Under the pieces are notes generated by a model. The model saw only the letters and a list, made by a program, of their open reading frames with translations, did not search any database and was not told where the DNA came from. 6,257 nt of DNA from Humitalea sp038249305 (GTDB lineage: Bacteria; Pseudomonadota; Alphaproteobacteria; Acetobacterales; Acetobacteraceae). The translations under genes and the position numbers were made by a program. Location of the stretch: positions 1 through 6,257 of the forward strand of contig JBBRWI010000220.1 of NCBI GenBank assembly GCA_038249305.1, written 5' to 3'. Below, piece after piece: positions 1 to 6,257 of this stretch (its first letter is position 1; the number at the start of each line of letters is the position of its first letter).

Positions 1-1106
<1,106 letters not shown>

Positions 1107-1214
1107 GGGCGGTGCTCCCGAAGGAGAGGATGCTCCGCGTCTGTCAGGGCCAAGGTCAAGGGTGGTTTAACTGCGCGCTGGCCTCGAACGCCGCGTGCCG
1201 CTAGACAATTCCGC

Positions 1215-2678
1215 ATGCGACGTCGTGATGCCCTGCTGCTGCTGGCAGCCGCCCCCGCCCTTACCCCTCGCGCCGGGCATGCCCAGGCCGCTTCGCCCGA
1301 GGCGATGCAGCGCCTGGCCGCCCGGTTGCGCGCCCTGGATGCCGACGGGCTGGACCCGCGCGCTTATGAAATCCCGCCGGATGCGACCGATTCCGCGATT
1401 TTCCGCGCTGCCGTCGCCGCGACCACGGAGCTAATGCACGGCCGCGTGCACAGCATGCCGGCGGGGCGGCCGGACCTCGCGCGCGAGACGAACCTCGTGC
1501 CGCTCGCCCCCTGGATGCAGCAACTGACCACCGCCGCTGAACCGGCCGAGGTCATCGAACGCGCGGCCCTGGCCACGCCCGGTGCGGTGCCGCTGCGGAT
1601 CGCACTGGCCGAAGCCCGCGGTGTGGTCGCGCATGGCGGCTGGGCGCCAATCCCGGGCGGGGTGAACACGATCGAACCGGGCAGCACCGATGCGGCCCGC
1701 ATCCCGGCACTGCGGGCGCGGCTTGTCGCCACCGATCCCGAGCTGGCGGCCAGCAGGGATGAAGGGGCGACCTATGGCCCCGCCCTGCTCGCGGCAGTGC
1801 GCCGCTGGCAGCAGGCCAATGGGTTCGAGGTGGATGGCCGCGTCGGCCGGATCAGCCAGACCGCGCTGAACCGCCCGGCGGAGTGGCGGGTAAACCAGGT
1901 CCTGACCGCGCTCGACACCCGGCGCGCCGCCGCCCTGCCGGGGCCGGAGCGCCGGATCGAGGTGAATGTCCCCGATTTCCGCCTGCAAATGATCGAGGCC
2001 GGGCAGGTCACCCTGGAGATGGGCGTCATTGTCGGCCACCCCGATCGCGCGACGCCCATGCTGCGGGTGACGCTGACGGCCTTGCAGTTCAACCCGCCGT
2101 GGGGCGTGCCGGCGCGTAATGCCAAGGAAGACCTGCTGCCCCGCCTGCGGCGCGATCCCGTCGCGGTGCAGGGGCGGGGGTACCGTTTCTACCAGTCGGT
2201 CGATGGCCAGATGACCGAGGTCGATCCGACCACGGTCGAATGGGCGCGGGTGAACCCCGACCGCTTCCCCTATGTCGTGCGGCAGGATGCGGGGGATCTC
2301 AGCGCGTTGGGGCGGATCAAGTTCACCATGCCGAACCGCGACGACATCTTCATGCACGACACGCCGGACCGGCACCTGTTCCGTCGGCCGGACCGCGCCT
2401 TTTCCTCGGGCTGCATCCGGCTGGGACGGCCGATGGATCTGCTGGATGTCACGTTGGAAGGCACCTCGGGCTGGGATCGGGCGCGGGCGGTGCGGGCAAT
2501 CGAGAGCCGTACCACCTCTTCCGTCAGCGTGCGGCGCACGATCCCGGTGCGGCTGCATTACCAGACGGTGATGGTCGAGGACGGGCGGGTGCGGATCCGG
2601 CCGGATATCTATGGTCTCGACCAGGGTTACGCCGCGCTGCTGGCCCCGCCGGGGCTTCGGATCGCGGCGCGGAGTTGA
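1215..2678 (+). CDS. ldtD: L,D-transpeptidase, LdtD/YcbB type (murein 3-3 cross-linking enzyme)
   Basis: A 487-residue exported YkuD-family transpeptidase. By family it forms 3-3 (mDAP-mDAP) peptidoglycan cross-links in the periplasm and resists most beta-lactams except carbapenems. Residues 1-23 are a signal peptide: an RRRD start, a hydrophobic leucine/alanine core, and likely cleavage after AGHA. The RRR could allow Tat export. An N-terminal scaffold region follows, then a peptidoglycan-binding repeat at about 187-221 (YGPALLAAVRRWQQ, DGRVG). The YkuD catalytic domain runs from about 247, with NPPWGVPARN as in YcbB. The active site is complete: H381 in FMHDTP, S398, G399, catalytic C400 and R402 in SSGCIR. 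At 487 residues it is shorter than E. coli LdtD (about 615), mainly at the N-terminus. The frame is open upstream to about 180, but that part is antisense to the aminotransferase. I chose the ATG at 1215 because the signal peptide begins there; no clear Shine-Dalgarno sequence precedes it. Symbol given by homology. Confidence 0.92.
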   Translation: MRRRDALLLLAAAPALTPRAGHAQAASPEAMQRLAARLRALDADGLDPRAYEIPPDATDSAIFRAAVAATTELMHGRVHSMPAGRPDLARETNLVPLAPWMQQLTTAAEPAEVIERAALATPGAVPLRIALAEARGVVAHGGWAPIPGGVNTIEPGSTDAARIPALRARLVATDPELAASRDEGATYGPALLAAVRRWQQANGFEVDGRVGRISQTALNRPAEWRVNQVLTALDTRRAAALPGPERRIEVNVPDFRLQMIEAGQVTLEMGVIVGHPDRATPMLRVTLTALQFNPPWGVPARNAKEDLLPRLRRDPVAVQGRGYRFYQSVDGQMTEVDPTTVEWARVNPDRFPYVVRQDAGDLSALGRIKFTMPNRDDIFMHDTPDRHLFRRPDRAFSSGCIRLGRPMDLLDVTLEGTSGWDRARAVRAIESRTTSSVSVRRTIPVRLHYQTVMVEDGRVRIRPDIYGLDQGYAALLAPPGLRIAARS

Positions 2679-2683
2679 GGGCG

Positions 2684-3307
2684 ATGTGGTTCGGCCGCCG
2701 CCCCCACAGCCCCTGCCCCTGCTGCACTGCGACGGATGGCGAGGTGATCGCGCCCACCCCGGGCCTGGGCCGGCGTGGCGCCCTGGTCGGCGGCCTGGCC
2801 CTGCTAGCCTGCGGCGCGGTGCCGCGCCCGGCCGGGGCGGCGCTGGCCGAGCTGGTGCCGCCCGGCCGCCGCACCGTCCGCATCCGCCGCATGCAAAGCC
2901 AGGAAACGGTTGAGGCGACCTATTTCCGCGACGACCGCTATATCGGCGACGAGCTCGCCCGGCTGAACTGGCTTATGCGCGACGTCACCACCGACGAGGT
3001 GGAGGTGATGGACCCCCGCCTGTTCGACTTGCTGTTCACCGTGGCCACCCGCATGGGCGCATCGGAGGCCTTTGACGTGATCAGCGCCTATCGCGCGCCG
3101 GAGACCAACGCCGCCCGGGCGCGCCAGTCGCGCAGGGTGTCGCGGGTCTCGCTGCACATGTCGGGGATGGCTGCCGATTGCCGGCTGCCGGGACACAATC
3201 CCTTGGGCATGGCGCGGCTGGCCGGGGAGATGCAGTTGGGCGGCGTGGGGCTGTATCGGCGCGACGGCTTCATCCACCTGGACTGCGGCCCGGCCCGGCG
3301 CTGGTAG
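2684..3307 (+). CDS. mepK: DUF882 / M15-like murein endopeptidase, MepK (YcbK) type
   Basis: A 207-residue exported zinc peptidase of the DUF882/peptidase M15 superfamily. E. coli MepK (YcbK) cleaves 3-3 and also 4-3 cross-links. The family core is intact: MDPRLFDLL, then ISAYRAPETN (133-142), the zinc ligands H158 and D165 in SLHMSGMAAD, GGVGLY, and the third ligand H198 in FIHLDCG, with the typical C-terminal RRW. The start at 2684 has GGAG 9 bases upstream and lies 5 bases after the transpeptidase stop, so the two are almost certainly co-transcribed. The signal peptide has R30-R31 before a hydrophobic stretch (33-45), which suits Tat export as in E. coli YcbK. It is preceded by an unusual cysteine-rich segment (C11, C13, C14). 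An in-frame GTG at 2744 would start just after that segment. LLAC at 40-43 is a marginal lipobox, so a lipoprotein form cannot be excluded. Confidence 0.9.
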   Translation: MWFGRRPHSPCPCCTATDGEVIAPTPGLGRRGALVGGLALLACGAVPRPAGAALAELVPPGRRTVRIRRMQSQETVEATYFRDDRYIGDELARLNWLMRDVTTDEVEVMDPRLFDLLFTVATRMGASEAFDVISAYRAPETNAARARQSRRVSRVSLHMSGMAADCRLPGHNPLGMARLAGEMQLGGVGLYRRDGFIHLDCGPARRW

Positions 3308-3393
3308 CAGGGCACACGCAGGGGTTGAAGAATTGCAATGGCGCCCCGCTTGGTGGAATGCTACACGCAGATGTGATGAACGGACTTGCTGCC

Positions 3394-3582
3394 ATGAACA
3401 CGCCTATCGCCGCCGTTCTTTGGGCCGAGGAAGCCCGCCGCGACGTCGGCAGCCTGCTGCGGTTGCTGGCGCATGTGGAGGCCGCCTGCCTTGACCTCGG
3501 GGCCGAGGAAGCTGCCGGGCTGGTCGCCGAGGCAGCCCTCACCCTGGCCGATACGCTTGAGCAGCGTAAGATGGCAGCTTGA
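3394..3582 (+). CDS. Small hypothetical protein, helical, unrecognised
   Basis: I do not recognise this 62-residue protein. It is acidic, rich in alanine, leucine and glutamate, and reads as two or three amphipathic helices (AVLWAEEARRDVGSLLRLL, then AEEAAGLVAEAALTLADTLEQR). It has no signal peptide, membrane segment or catalytic motif. The start is uncertain. The ATG at 3394 has a weak CGGA 9 bases upstream. In-frame ATGs at 3358 (74 residues, purine-rich GGTGGA but with no spacing) and 3376 are alternatives. Its TGA ends one base before the stop of metW on the opposite strand. It lies 86 bases after the MepK-type gene and could be read from the same transcript, but nothing links it functionally. 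Strong GC bias at third positions and a good fit into the gap favour a real gene. Confidence 0.6.
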   Translation: MNTPIAAVLWAEEARRDVGSLLRLLAHVEAACLDLGAEEAAGLVAEAALTLADTLEQRKMAA

Positions 3583-3583
3583 A

Positions 3584-4225
3584 TCAGCCCCGGCGCAACT
3601 GGAACAGCGCCTGCTCGCCAAACAGATTGGCCATTCTCACGCTGCGTTTCCAAGGTGCCTTCAACCCGCGCTCGTCCACCGCGAGCCAGCGTTCCACGAC
3701 ATAGCCCTCCAGCGCGCAGAGATCGAAAAAATCCTGAATCGTGCAGGGGTGGATGTTTGGCGTTTCGTGCCAGGCGCGGTTCCAGGTGCCGGTCATCGGC
3801 ATCCGCCCGCGCACGAGCATCTGCCAGCGTAACAGCCAATGGCCGAAATTCGGGAATGACACGATGGCGTGTCGCCCGATGCGCAGCATCTGGCGCAGCA
3901 CCTCCCGCGGGCGCTCCACCGCCTGCAAGGTGCGCGACAGCACCACGTAGTCGAAAGCCTGGTCGGGGTAGAAGGCCAGGTCCTGGTCCGCATCGCCGTG
4001 GATCACCGCCAGGCCGTGCGCCACGGCGCGGGTGGCCTCGGCCATGTCGATTTCGATGCCGCGGGCATCGGCGCCCTTTTCGCGCTGCAGATGGTCGATC
4101 AGCGCGCCGTCGCCGCAACCGATGTCGAGCACCCGCGCATCGGTCGGAATCATCTCGGCGATCAGCCGCAGGTCGAGCCGCATGTTCTTGGCGACGAAGC
4201 GGACCTTTGACATGTCTTCGGGCAT
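3584..4225 (-). CDS. metW: Methionine biosynthesis protein MetW (SAM-methyltransferase fold)
   Basis: A 213-residue cytoplasmic protein with a class I SAM-dependent methyltransferase fold. The glycine-rich motif I VLDIGCGDG is at 32-40 and is preceded by the MetW-typical MRLDLRLIAEMIP. GIEID ends strand 2, then come LAFYPDQAFDYVVLSRTLQAV, the MetW signature SFPNFGHW, and TWHETPNIH-like WHETPNIHPCTIQDF. Length fits the family (about 195-215). MetW is genetically and physically associated with homoserine O-acetyltransferase MetX, and in several bacteria MetX activity depends on it. No methyl-transfer substrate is firmly established. The start at 4225 lies 8 bases after the stop of the cupin gene, implying one operon; an in-frame ATG at 4213 is an alternative. 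Neither has a good Shine-Dalgarno sequence, which suggests translational coupling. metX, normally adjacent, is absent from this window. Confidence 0.9.
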   Translation of the reverse strand: MPEDMSKVRFVAKNMRLDLRLIAEMIPTDARVLDIGCGDGALIDHLQREKGADARGIEIDMAEATRAVAHGLAVIHGDADQDLAFYPDQAFDYVVLSRTLQAVERPREVLRQMLRIGRHAIVSFPNFGHWLLRWQMLVRGRMPMTGTWNRAWHETPNIHPCTIQDFFDLCALEGYVVERWLAVDERGLKAPWKRSVRMANLFGEQALFQLRRG

Positions 4226-4233
4226 GGGGGCGA

Positions 4234-4605
4234 TCAGCCGGTCGCAAAGCCCTGGCCCGCGACGCGATAGGCGGCGCGCGGGGGTGCGAAGACGTCGAGC
4301 AGCTTGCAGCCATCGGGCTTCGCGCGCAGCCCGTGCATCACATCGCAGGGCGAACGCCAGAAGTCGCCGATCTTGACCGCGAACGCCTCGCGGCCCTGGG
4401 TGCGTACGCCGCTGCCTCCCAGCATGACGCCCCATTGTTCCTCCGCGTGGCTGTGGATGGCCCCTTCGGCATGGGGCGCGAGGGTGACGACCGAGAGAAT
4501 GGCCTGGTCGCCCGGAAACACCCGCGTGGTCACGCAGGGGCCAAGGTCGGGGGGGATGCCCTGGGTTTCATCGGCGAGGCAGAAGAAGTTTTCGGCTTGC
4601 GACAT
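4234..4605 (-). CDS. Single-domain cupin protein
   Basis: A 123-residue cupin, probably a small cytoplasmic metal-binding beta-barrel; no reaction can be assigned from sequence. Cupin motif 1 supplies H51 and H53 (GAIHSHAEEQWGV) with E55 or E56 as the acidic ligand and a Gly-rich turn (GGSG, 63-66). Motif 2 (GDFWRSP followed by H91) supplies the last histidine, so a complete His2-Glu-His metal site is plausible. The ATG at 4605 is favoured by GGAGG 9 bases upstream; the frame runs further upstream without supporting features. It is the first gene of a two-gene unit with metW, with 8 bases between them. The long N-terminal segment before the barrel contains Cys9 and Cys24. Alternatives include a sugar- or acid-binding cupin or a dioxygenase-like enzyme. 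The cupin call is firm, the function unknown. Confidence 0.85.
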   Translation of the reverse strand: MSQAENFFCLADETQGIPPDLGPCVTTRVFPGDQAILSVVTLAPHAEGAIHSHAEEQWGVMLGGSGVRTQGREAFAVKIGDFWRSPCDVMHGLRAKPDGCKLLDVFAPPRAAYRVAGQGFATG

Positions 4606-4674
4606 GGCGAGGCGCCTCCGTGCGCGGGTGTCCCGTAACATGCGGCCCGTTCTGCCGCGCATTCGGGGCCAGAG

Positions 4675-5322
4675 TCAGCGTTCGGCAACCTGCCGACAGA
4701 CGACGCCCGGCATCGTATGCCGACCATGAGCCGCCAAGTGCTTCTTGCACGCTGCCAGGACCATGGCATCAGTAAAGACGGGACCGAGGGCGGCGTAGTC
4801 GATGGCGGAGCGATCCACCCCTTCGACCTCCCAAAGCAGGGTAATGCCCGGCGGCGCCTCTCGCGTGACGTTGCCGGGCGAGTACGCCACCACTGGGGTG
4901 CCATCGAAGGTGTGGCCGATCGTGGGGGGAACCCCGTCGGTCGGCGCGGCGCGGGCCGCTTCGTGGCGCAGGGCGGAGGTGGTGAGCCGGCGGCCGACCT
5001 CCACCTCGGTCTCTGCCAGGCGGGTCTCGATCTCGGCAAAGAAGTCATTGACCACCTTGCTCGCTTCGCGGAAGGGCTTGCCATCGGCCAAGCGGGCCGA
5101 CTTGACTTCGGAACGCGCCTCGGCAACCTGCTTCCGGTGGGTCCTGACCTTCTCGATGGTCTGGGCATCGGCCAGTAAGCCCGGCATGCGTTCCAGCGCT
5201 GCGGCGAGCAGTTCCACCCTACGCAAAAGGATTGTGTTCGCCTCACGCAACGTCGCAAGAACAGCGTTGTGGTCAATCGAGAAAAGATTGTTTGAACGAC
5301 CCGCCTTGTTTCCGCCCGCCAT
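4675..5322 (-). CDS. Phage-type conserved hypothetical protein with coiled-coil core
   Basis: A 215-residue protein of a type I know mainly from prophages and phages, without an assigned function. Residues 17-125 are predicted as long charged helices (DAQTIEKVRTHRKQVAEARSE; ADGKPFREASKVVNDFFAEI at 79-98), a layout that recurs in phage hypothetical proteins of the form 'K-P-F-x-E-A-x-x-V-x-x-F-F'. After a linker comes a small C-terminal domain (about 160-215) with a beta strand (LLWEVEGVD), a 'YAALGPVFTDAMV' helix and a closing basic/hydrophobic strand (MPGVVCRQVAER). No signal peptide or transmembrane segment. The ATG at 5322 has AAGGA 6 bases upstream, which decides the start even though the frame is open to about 5598. 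A gap of 69 bases separates its stop from the cupin start. It has its own candidate promoter/operator. Codon use is slightly less GC-extreme than its neighbours, consistent with transfer. Family assignment is from memory of similar phage proteins, so moderate. Confidence 0.75.
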   Translation of the reverse strand: MAGGNKAGRSNNLFSIDHNAVLATLREANTILLRRVELLAAALERMPGLLADAQTIEKVRTHRKQVAEARSEVKSARLADGKPFREASKVVNDFFAEIETRLAETEVEVGRRLTTSALRHEAARAAPTDGVPPTIGHTFDGTPVVAYSPGNVTREAPPGITLLWEVEGVDRSAIDYAALGPVFTDAMVLAACKKHLAAHGRHTMPGVVCRQVAER

Positions 5323-5343
5323 CGTATATCCTTCGCATCTATC

Positions 5344-5378
5344 ATGACATGTTAGATCGGGATCGCCGCGCATGTCAT
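5344..5378 (-). promoter_or_regulatory. Candidate promoter with overlapping inverted repeat (operator?) upstream of the phage-type gene
   Basis: On the minus strand a -35-like ATGACA (5378-5373; consensus TTGACA, 5 of 6) is followed after 18 bases by a -10-like TAACAT (5354-5349). Transcription would start about 20 bases before the ATG at 5322, just ahead of its AAGGA ribosome-binding site. The same stretch contains a perfect 8-base inverted repeat, ATGACATG / CATGTCAT (arms 5371-5378 and 5344-5351, spacer 19). One arm covers the -35 and the other overlaps the -10 and start region, the usual layout for a repressor operator. A third partial copy (ATGTCAT) lies at 5638-5644. This is a sequence-only prediction. 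Confidence 0.45.
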
Positions 5379-5399
5379 CACACCCAGGCAGGTCAGGCC

Positions 5400-5598
5400 G
5401 GCACCTTCCCGCGATCCGCGGCTTGGCCTGAATAGCGGGTTGCCGAAAAACGGGGTGTTGCCAGAATTCGGCCAGCACGCCATTGGCCATGAACCTGGCC
5501 TTGTTGCCGTTCCGGGCGGCGATCTCCAGCGCACGCCAGATACCGTTGGGCGCGCCGCCGCATAAGCAGCTGGCGGCAATAGAGCACGATCGATCCAA
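5400..5598 (-). pseudogene. Decayed reading frame, possibly a PIN-domain remnant
   Basis: The minus-strand frame upstream of the phage-type gene reads LDRSCSIAAS, then GIWRALEIAARNGNKARF, MANGVLAEFW and FRQPAIQ. The spacing of an initial LD, an 'ALEIAARNG' helix and 'VLAE-W---RQ' resembles the first half of VapC/PIN-domain proteins (pattern: aspartate strand, helix, strand, VLA[EQ]-W-x-x-x-RQ). It has no start codon with a ribosome-binding site, lacks the later acidic residues and loses any resemblance before running, in frame, into the ATG at 5322. If the reading is right it is a broken toxin-like gene. Otherwise it is only non-coding sequence with an open frame. Confidence 0.25.
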
Positions 5599-5616
5599 GT
5601 GGATCGATCTCGTGCT
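5583..5616. repeat. Long imperfect inverted repeat (hairpin)
   Basis: The left arm AGCACGATCGATCC (5583-5596) and right arm GGATCGATCTCGTGCT (5601-5616) pair over 14 bases with a 2-base bulge around an AAGT loop. Neither strand has a T-run after the stem (CTTTAG on plus, CTATT on minus), so it is not a convincing intrinsic terminator. Its core carries nested GATCGATC palindromes. It sits between gene remnants and a possible insertion-sequence end. It could be a protein-binding palindrome, a mobile-element end or a weak terminator. Confidence 0.6.
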
Positions 5617-5799
5617 TTAGCAGCCTGTCGGATTGGGATGTCATGCGGTTCTGGGTATTCTGGCTGAAATCATGGCCCCTGAAGACCCTGGATCGGCTTG
5701 TGTCGGTCGCGATGGCTGATCAACCGGATTTTGGCGGCGCAAGCGCGGCACCAGCGCGGGGCCGGGGCCGATTTGGGCACGAATAACCCCGATCGAGGC
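5617..5799. other. Gene-free stretch, probable insertion-sequence flank
   Basis: No supported gene on either strand. A short frame from an ATG at 5644 (minus) has no ribosome-binding site and no recognisable product. The segment begins with CAGCCTGTCGGATTGGG (5621-5637), which looks like an insertion-sequence terminal repeat, and ends at the stop of a transposase fragment. It is therefore best read as the 3' flank of a decayed element. The matching other end is not recognisable in the window. Confidence 0.3.
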
Positions 5800-6000
5800 T
5801 CAATTGGCGCGCGCCAGGACGAACAGCCGCTTCAGGTTCCAGGCCATGGTCACGAGGCGATTTTGAAGCTGATCCCGGCGTGGGCGCCGCCCAGGCAACA
5901 GACGTCGGGGGCCGGGCGATGGCGGGCGCATGACTGGCCGGCGGGTTATCGGCATCGGCTTATCGCGGCCAATTTTGTCGATGAAATAGCCGCGGCTGTC
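5800..6000 (-). pseudogene. Transposase C-terminal remnant (DDE-type, IS5/IS1182-like)
   Basis: The minus-strand frame ends RDQLQNRLVTMAWNLKRLF followed by VLARAN and TGA (5802-5800). A terminal '[TA]-M-A-[WY]-N-[LM]-K-R' helix is characteristic of the C-terminus of DDE transposases of IS5/IS1182-like elements. Upstream in the same frame a DSRGYFIDK-like piece (from 6000) recalls the 'RGY' near the catalytic region of these enzymes. The sequence between (RPPSPGPRR) does not resemble transposase, so most of the gene has been deleted or scrambled. No catalytic DDE residues can be identified and the upstream part merges into the end of the DUF4345 gene. It is a non-functional scar; family placement is tentative. 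Confidence 0.5.
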
Positions 6001-6010
6001 GCGACAAGCG

Positions 6011-6257
6011 TCAGTTCGGCCCTCGCCGCCGCTGCGACCAGGCCCAAAGCGCCGGCGTCACACCCAGTTCCATCACCAAGGCCAGGAGATGCGGCAGCGG
6101 CGGCAGGCCTTGCGCCAGTCCGGCCAGCCGCGCCACCCCGCCGACCACCACCACCGCGCAAAGCACGGCAAAAACCGTCCTGCGCCTGTCCAGGTCCGCC
6201 GCACACCACCAGACCCCCAGTCCGATGCCCAGCAGCAGCCCCGACAGGTAGCGCGCA
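6011..6257 (-). CDS. DUF4345 family membrane protein (partial, N-terminus beyond window)
   Basis: The minus-strand frame is open from the right edge to TGA at 6013-6011, showing the last 81 residues. It reads RYLSGLLLGIGLGVWWCA, a short DLDRRRT loop, a second hydrophobic helix (VFAVLCAVVVVGGVARLAGL), QGLPPLPH, and a third helix with LVMELGVTP followed by a basic tail. The 'RYLSG-GIGL', 'GG-ARL' and 'ELG-TP' pattern is that of DUF4345, small inner-membrane proteins of about 125-130 residues with four helices and no known function. About 45 N-terminal residues and the start are outside the window. The transposase scar begins within about 10 bases of its stop, so the native downstream neighbour may have been lost. 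Confidence 0.8.
   Translation of the reverse strand, partial: ARYLSGLLLGIGLGVWWCAADLDRRRTVFAVLCAVVVVGGVARLAGLAQGLPPLPHLLALVMELGVTPALWAWSQRRRGPN

Noticed and set aside
1130..1159. Possible promoter for the aminotransferase (TTGACC on the minus strand at 1159-1154)
   Set aside because: No acceptable -10 hexamer lies 16-19 bases downstream.
1431..2558. Minus-strand 375-residue frame inside the L,D-transpeptidase gene
   Set aside because: Shadow frame of GC-rich coding sequence; low-complexity His/Arg/Pro composition and no recognisable motif.
2240..2683. N-terminal extension of the MepK-type gene
   Set aside because: Overlaps the transpeptidase catalytic domain in another frame; the ATG at 2684 has a ribosome-binding site and operon spacing.
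3592..3611. GGCGC/GCGCC hairpin near the convergent stops as a bidirectional terminator
   Set aside because: Only five base pairs, lies within metW coding sequence and has no T-run on either side.
3655..4638. Plus-strand 327-residue frame opposite metW and the cupin gene
   Set aside because: Arg/Ala/Pro-rich shadow frame; both genes on the other strand have complete family motifs.
5393..5644. Minus-strand 83-residue frame starting MTSQSDRLLK
   Set aside because: No ribosome-binding site, no recognisable domain, and it reads straight through the hairpin; likely chance.
5946..6209. Minus-strand 87-residue Gly/Ala-rich frame
   Set aside because: Off-frame shadow of the DUF4345 gene, whose own frame shows clear membrane helices and family motifs.

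Overview
The window is uniformly GC-rich with strong G/C third positions. Its gene content (RR-type signal peptides, a DUF882/MepK peptidase directly after an L,D-transpeptidase, MetW, DUF4345) points to an alphaproteobacterium, probably Acetobacteraceae/Rhodospirillales. That placement is inferred from protein character alone.

Left part (1-3582). A partial class III (glutamate-1-semialdehyde-aminomutase-like) PLP enzyme on the minus strand runs off the left edge. It is divergent from a two-gene plus-strand cell-wall unit: an LdtD/YcbB-type L,D-transpeptidase (1215-2678) and, 5 bases later, a DUF882/MepK-type M15 peptidase (2684-3307). By homology the first makes 3-3 peptidoglycan cross-links and the second cuts them, the same pairing as ycbB-ycbK in E. 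coli. A small unrecognised ORF follows and ends one base from the stop of the next, convergent gene.

Middle (3584-4605, minus strand). A short operon of a single-domain cupin followed by metW. The usual partner metX is not in the window.

Right part (4675-6257, minus strand). This is an accessory-looking stretch. It holds a phage-type coiled-coil protein (4675-5322) with its own candidate promoter overlapped by an inverted repeat. Upstream of it are a decayed, possibly PIN-domain reading frame, a strong imperfect hairpin (5583-5616), about 180 bases with no gene, and the C-terminal scar of a transposase (about 5800-6000). The C-terminal 81 residues of a DUF4345 membrane protein run off the right edge. 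The most natural reading is a small mobile-element or prophage scar inserted upstream of the cupin-metW operon. I see no clearly new multi-gene system. The most interesting points are the promoter/operator of the phage-type gene, the debris around it, and the linked 3-3 cross-link synthase/hydrolase pair.
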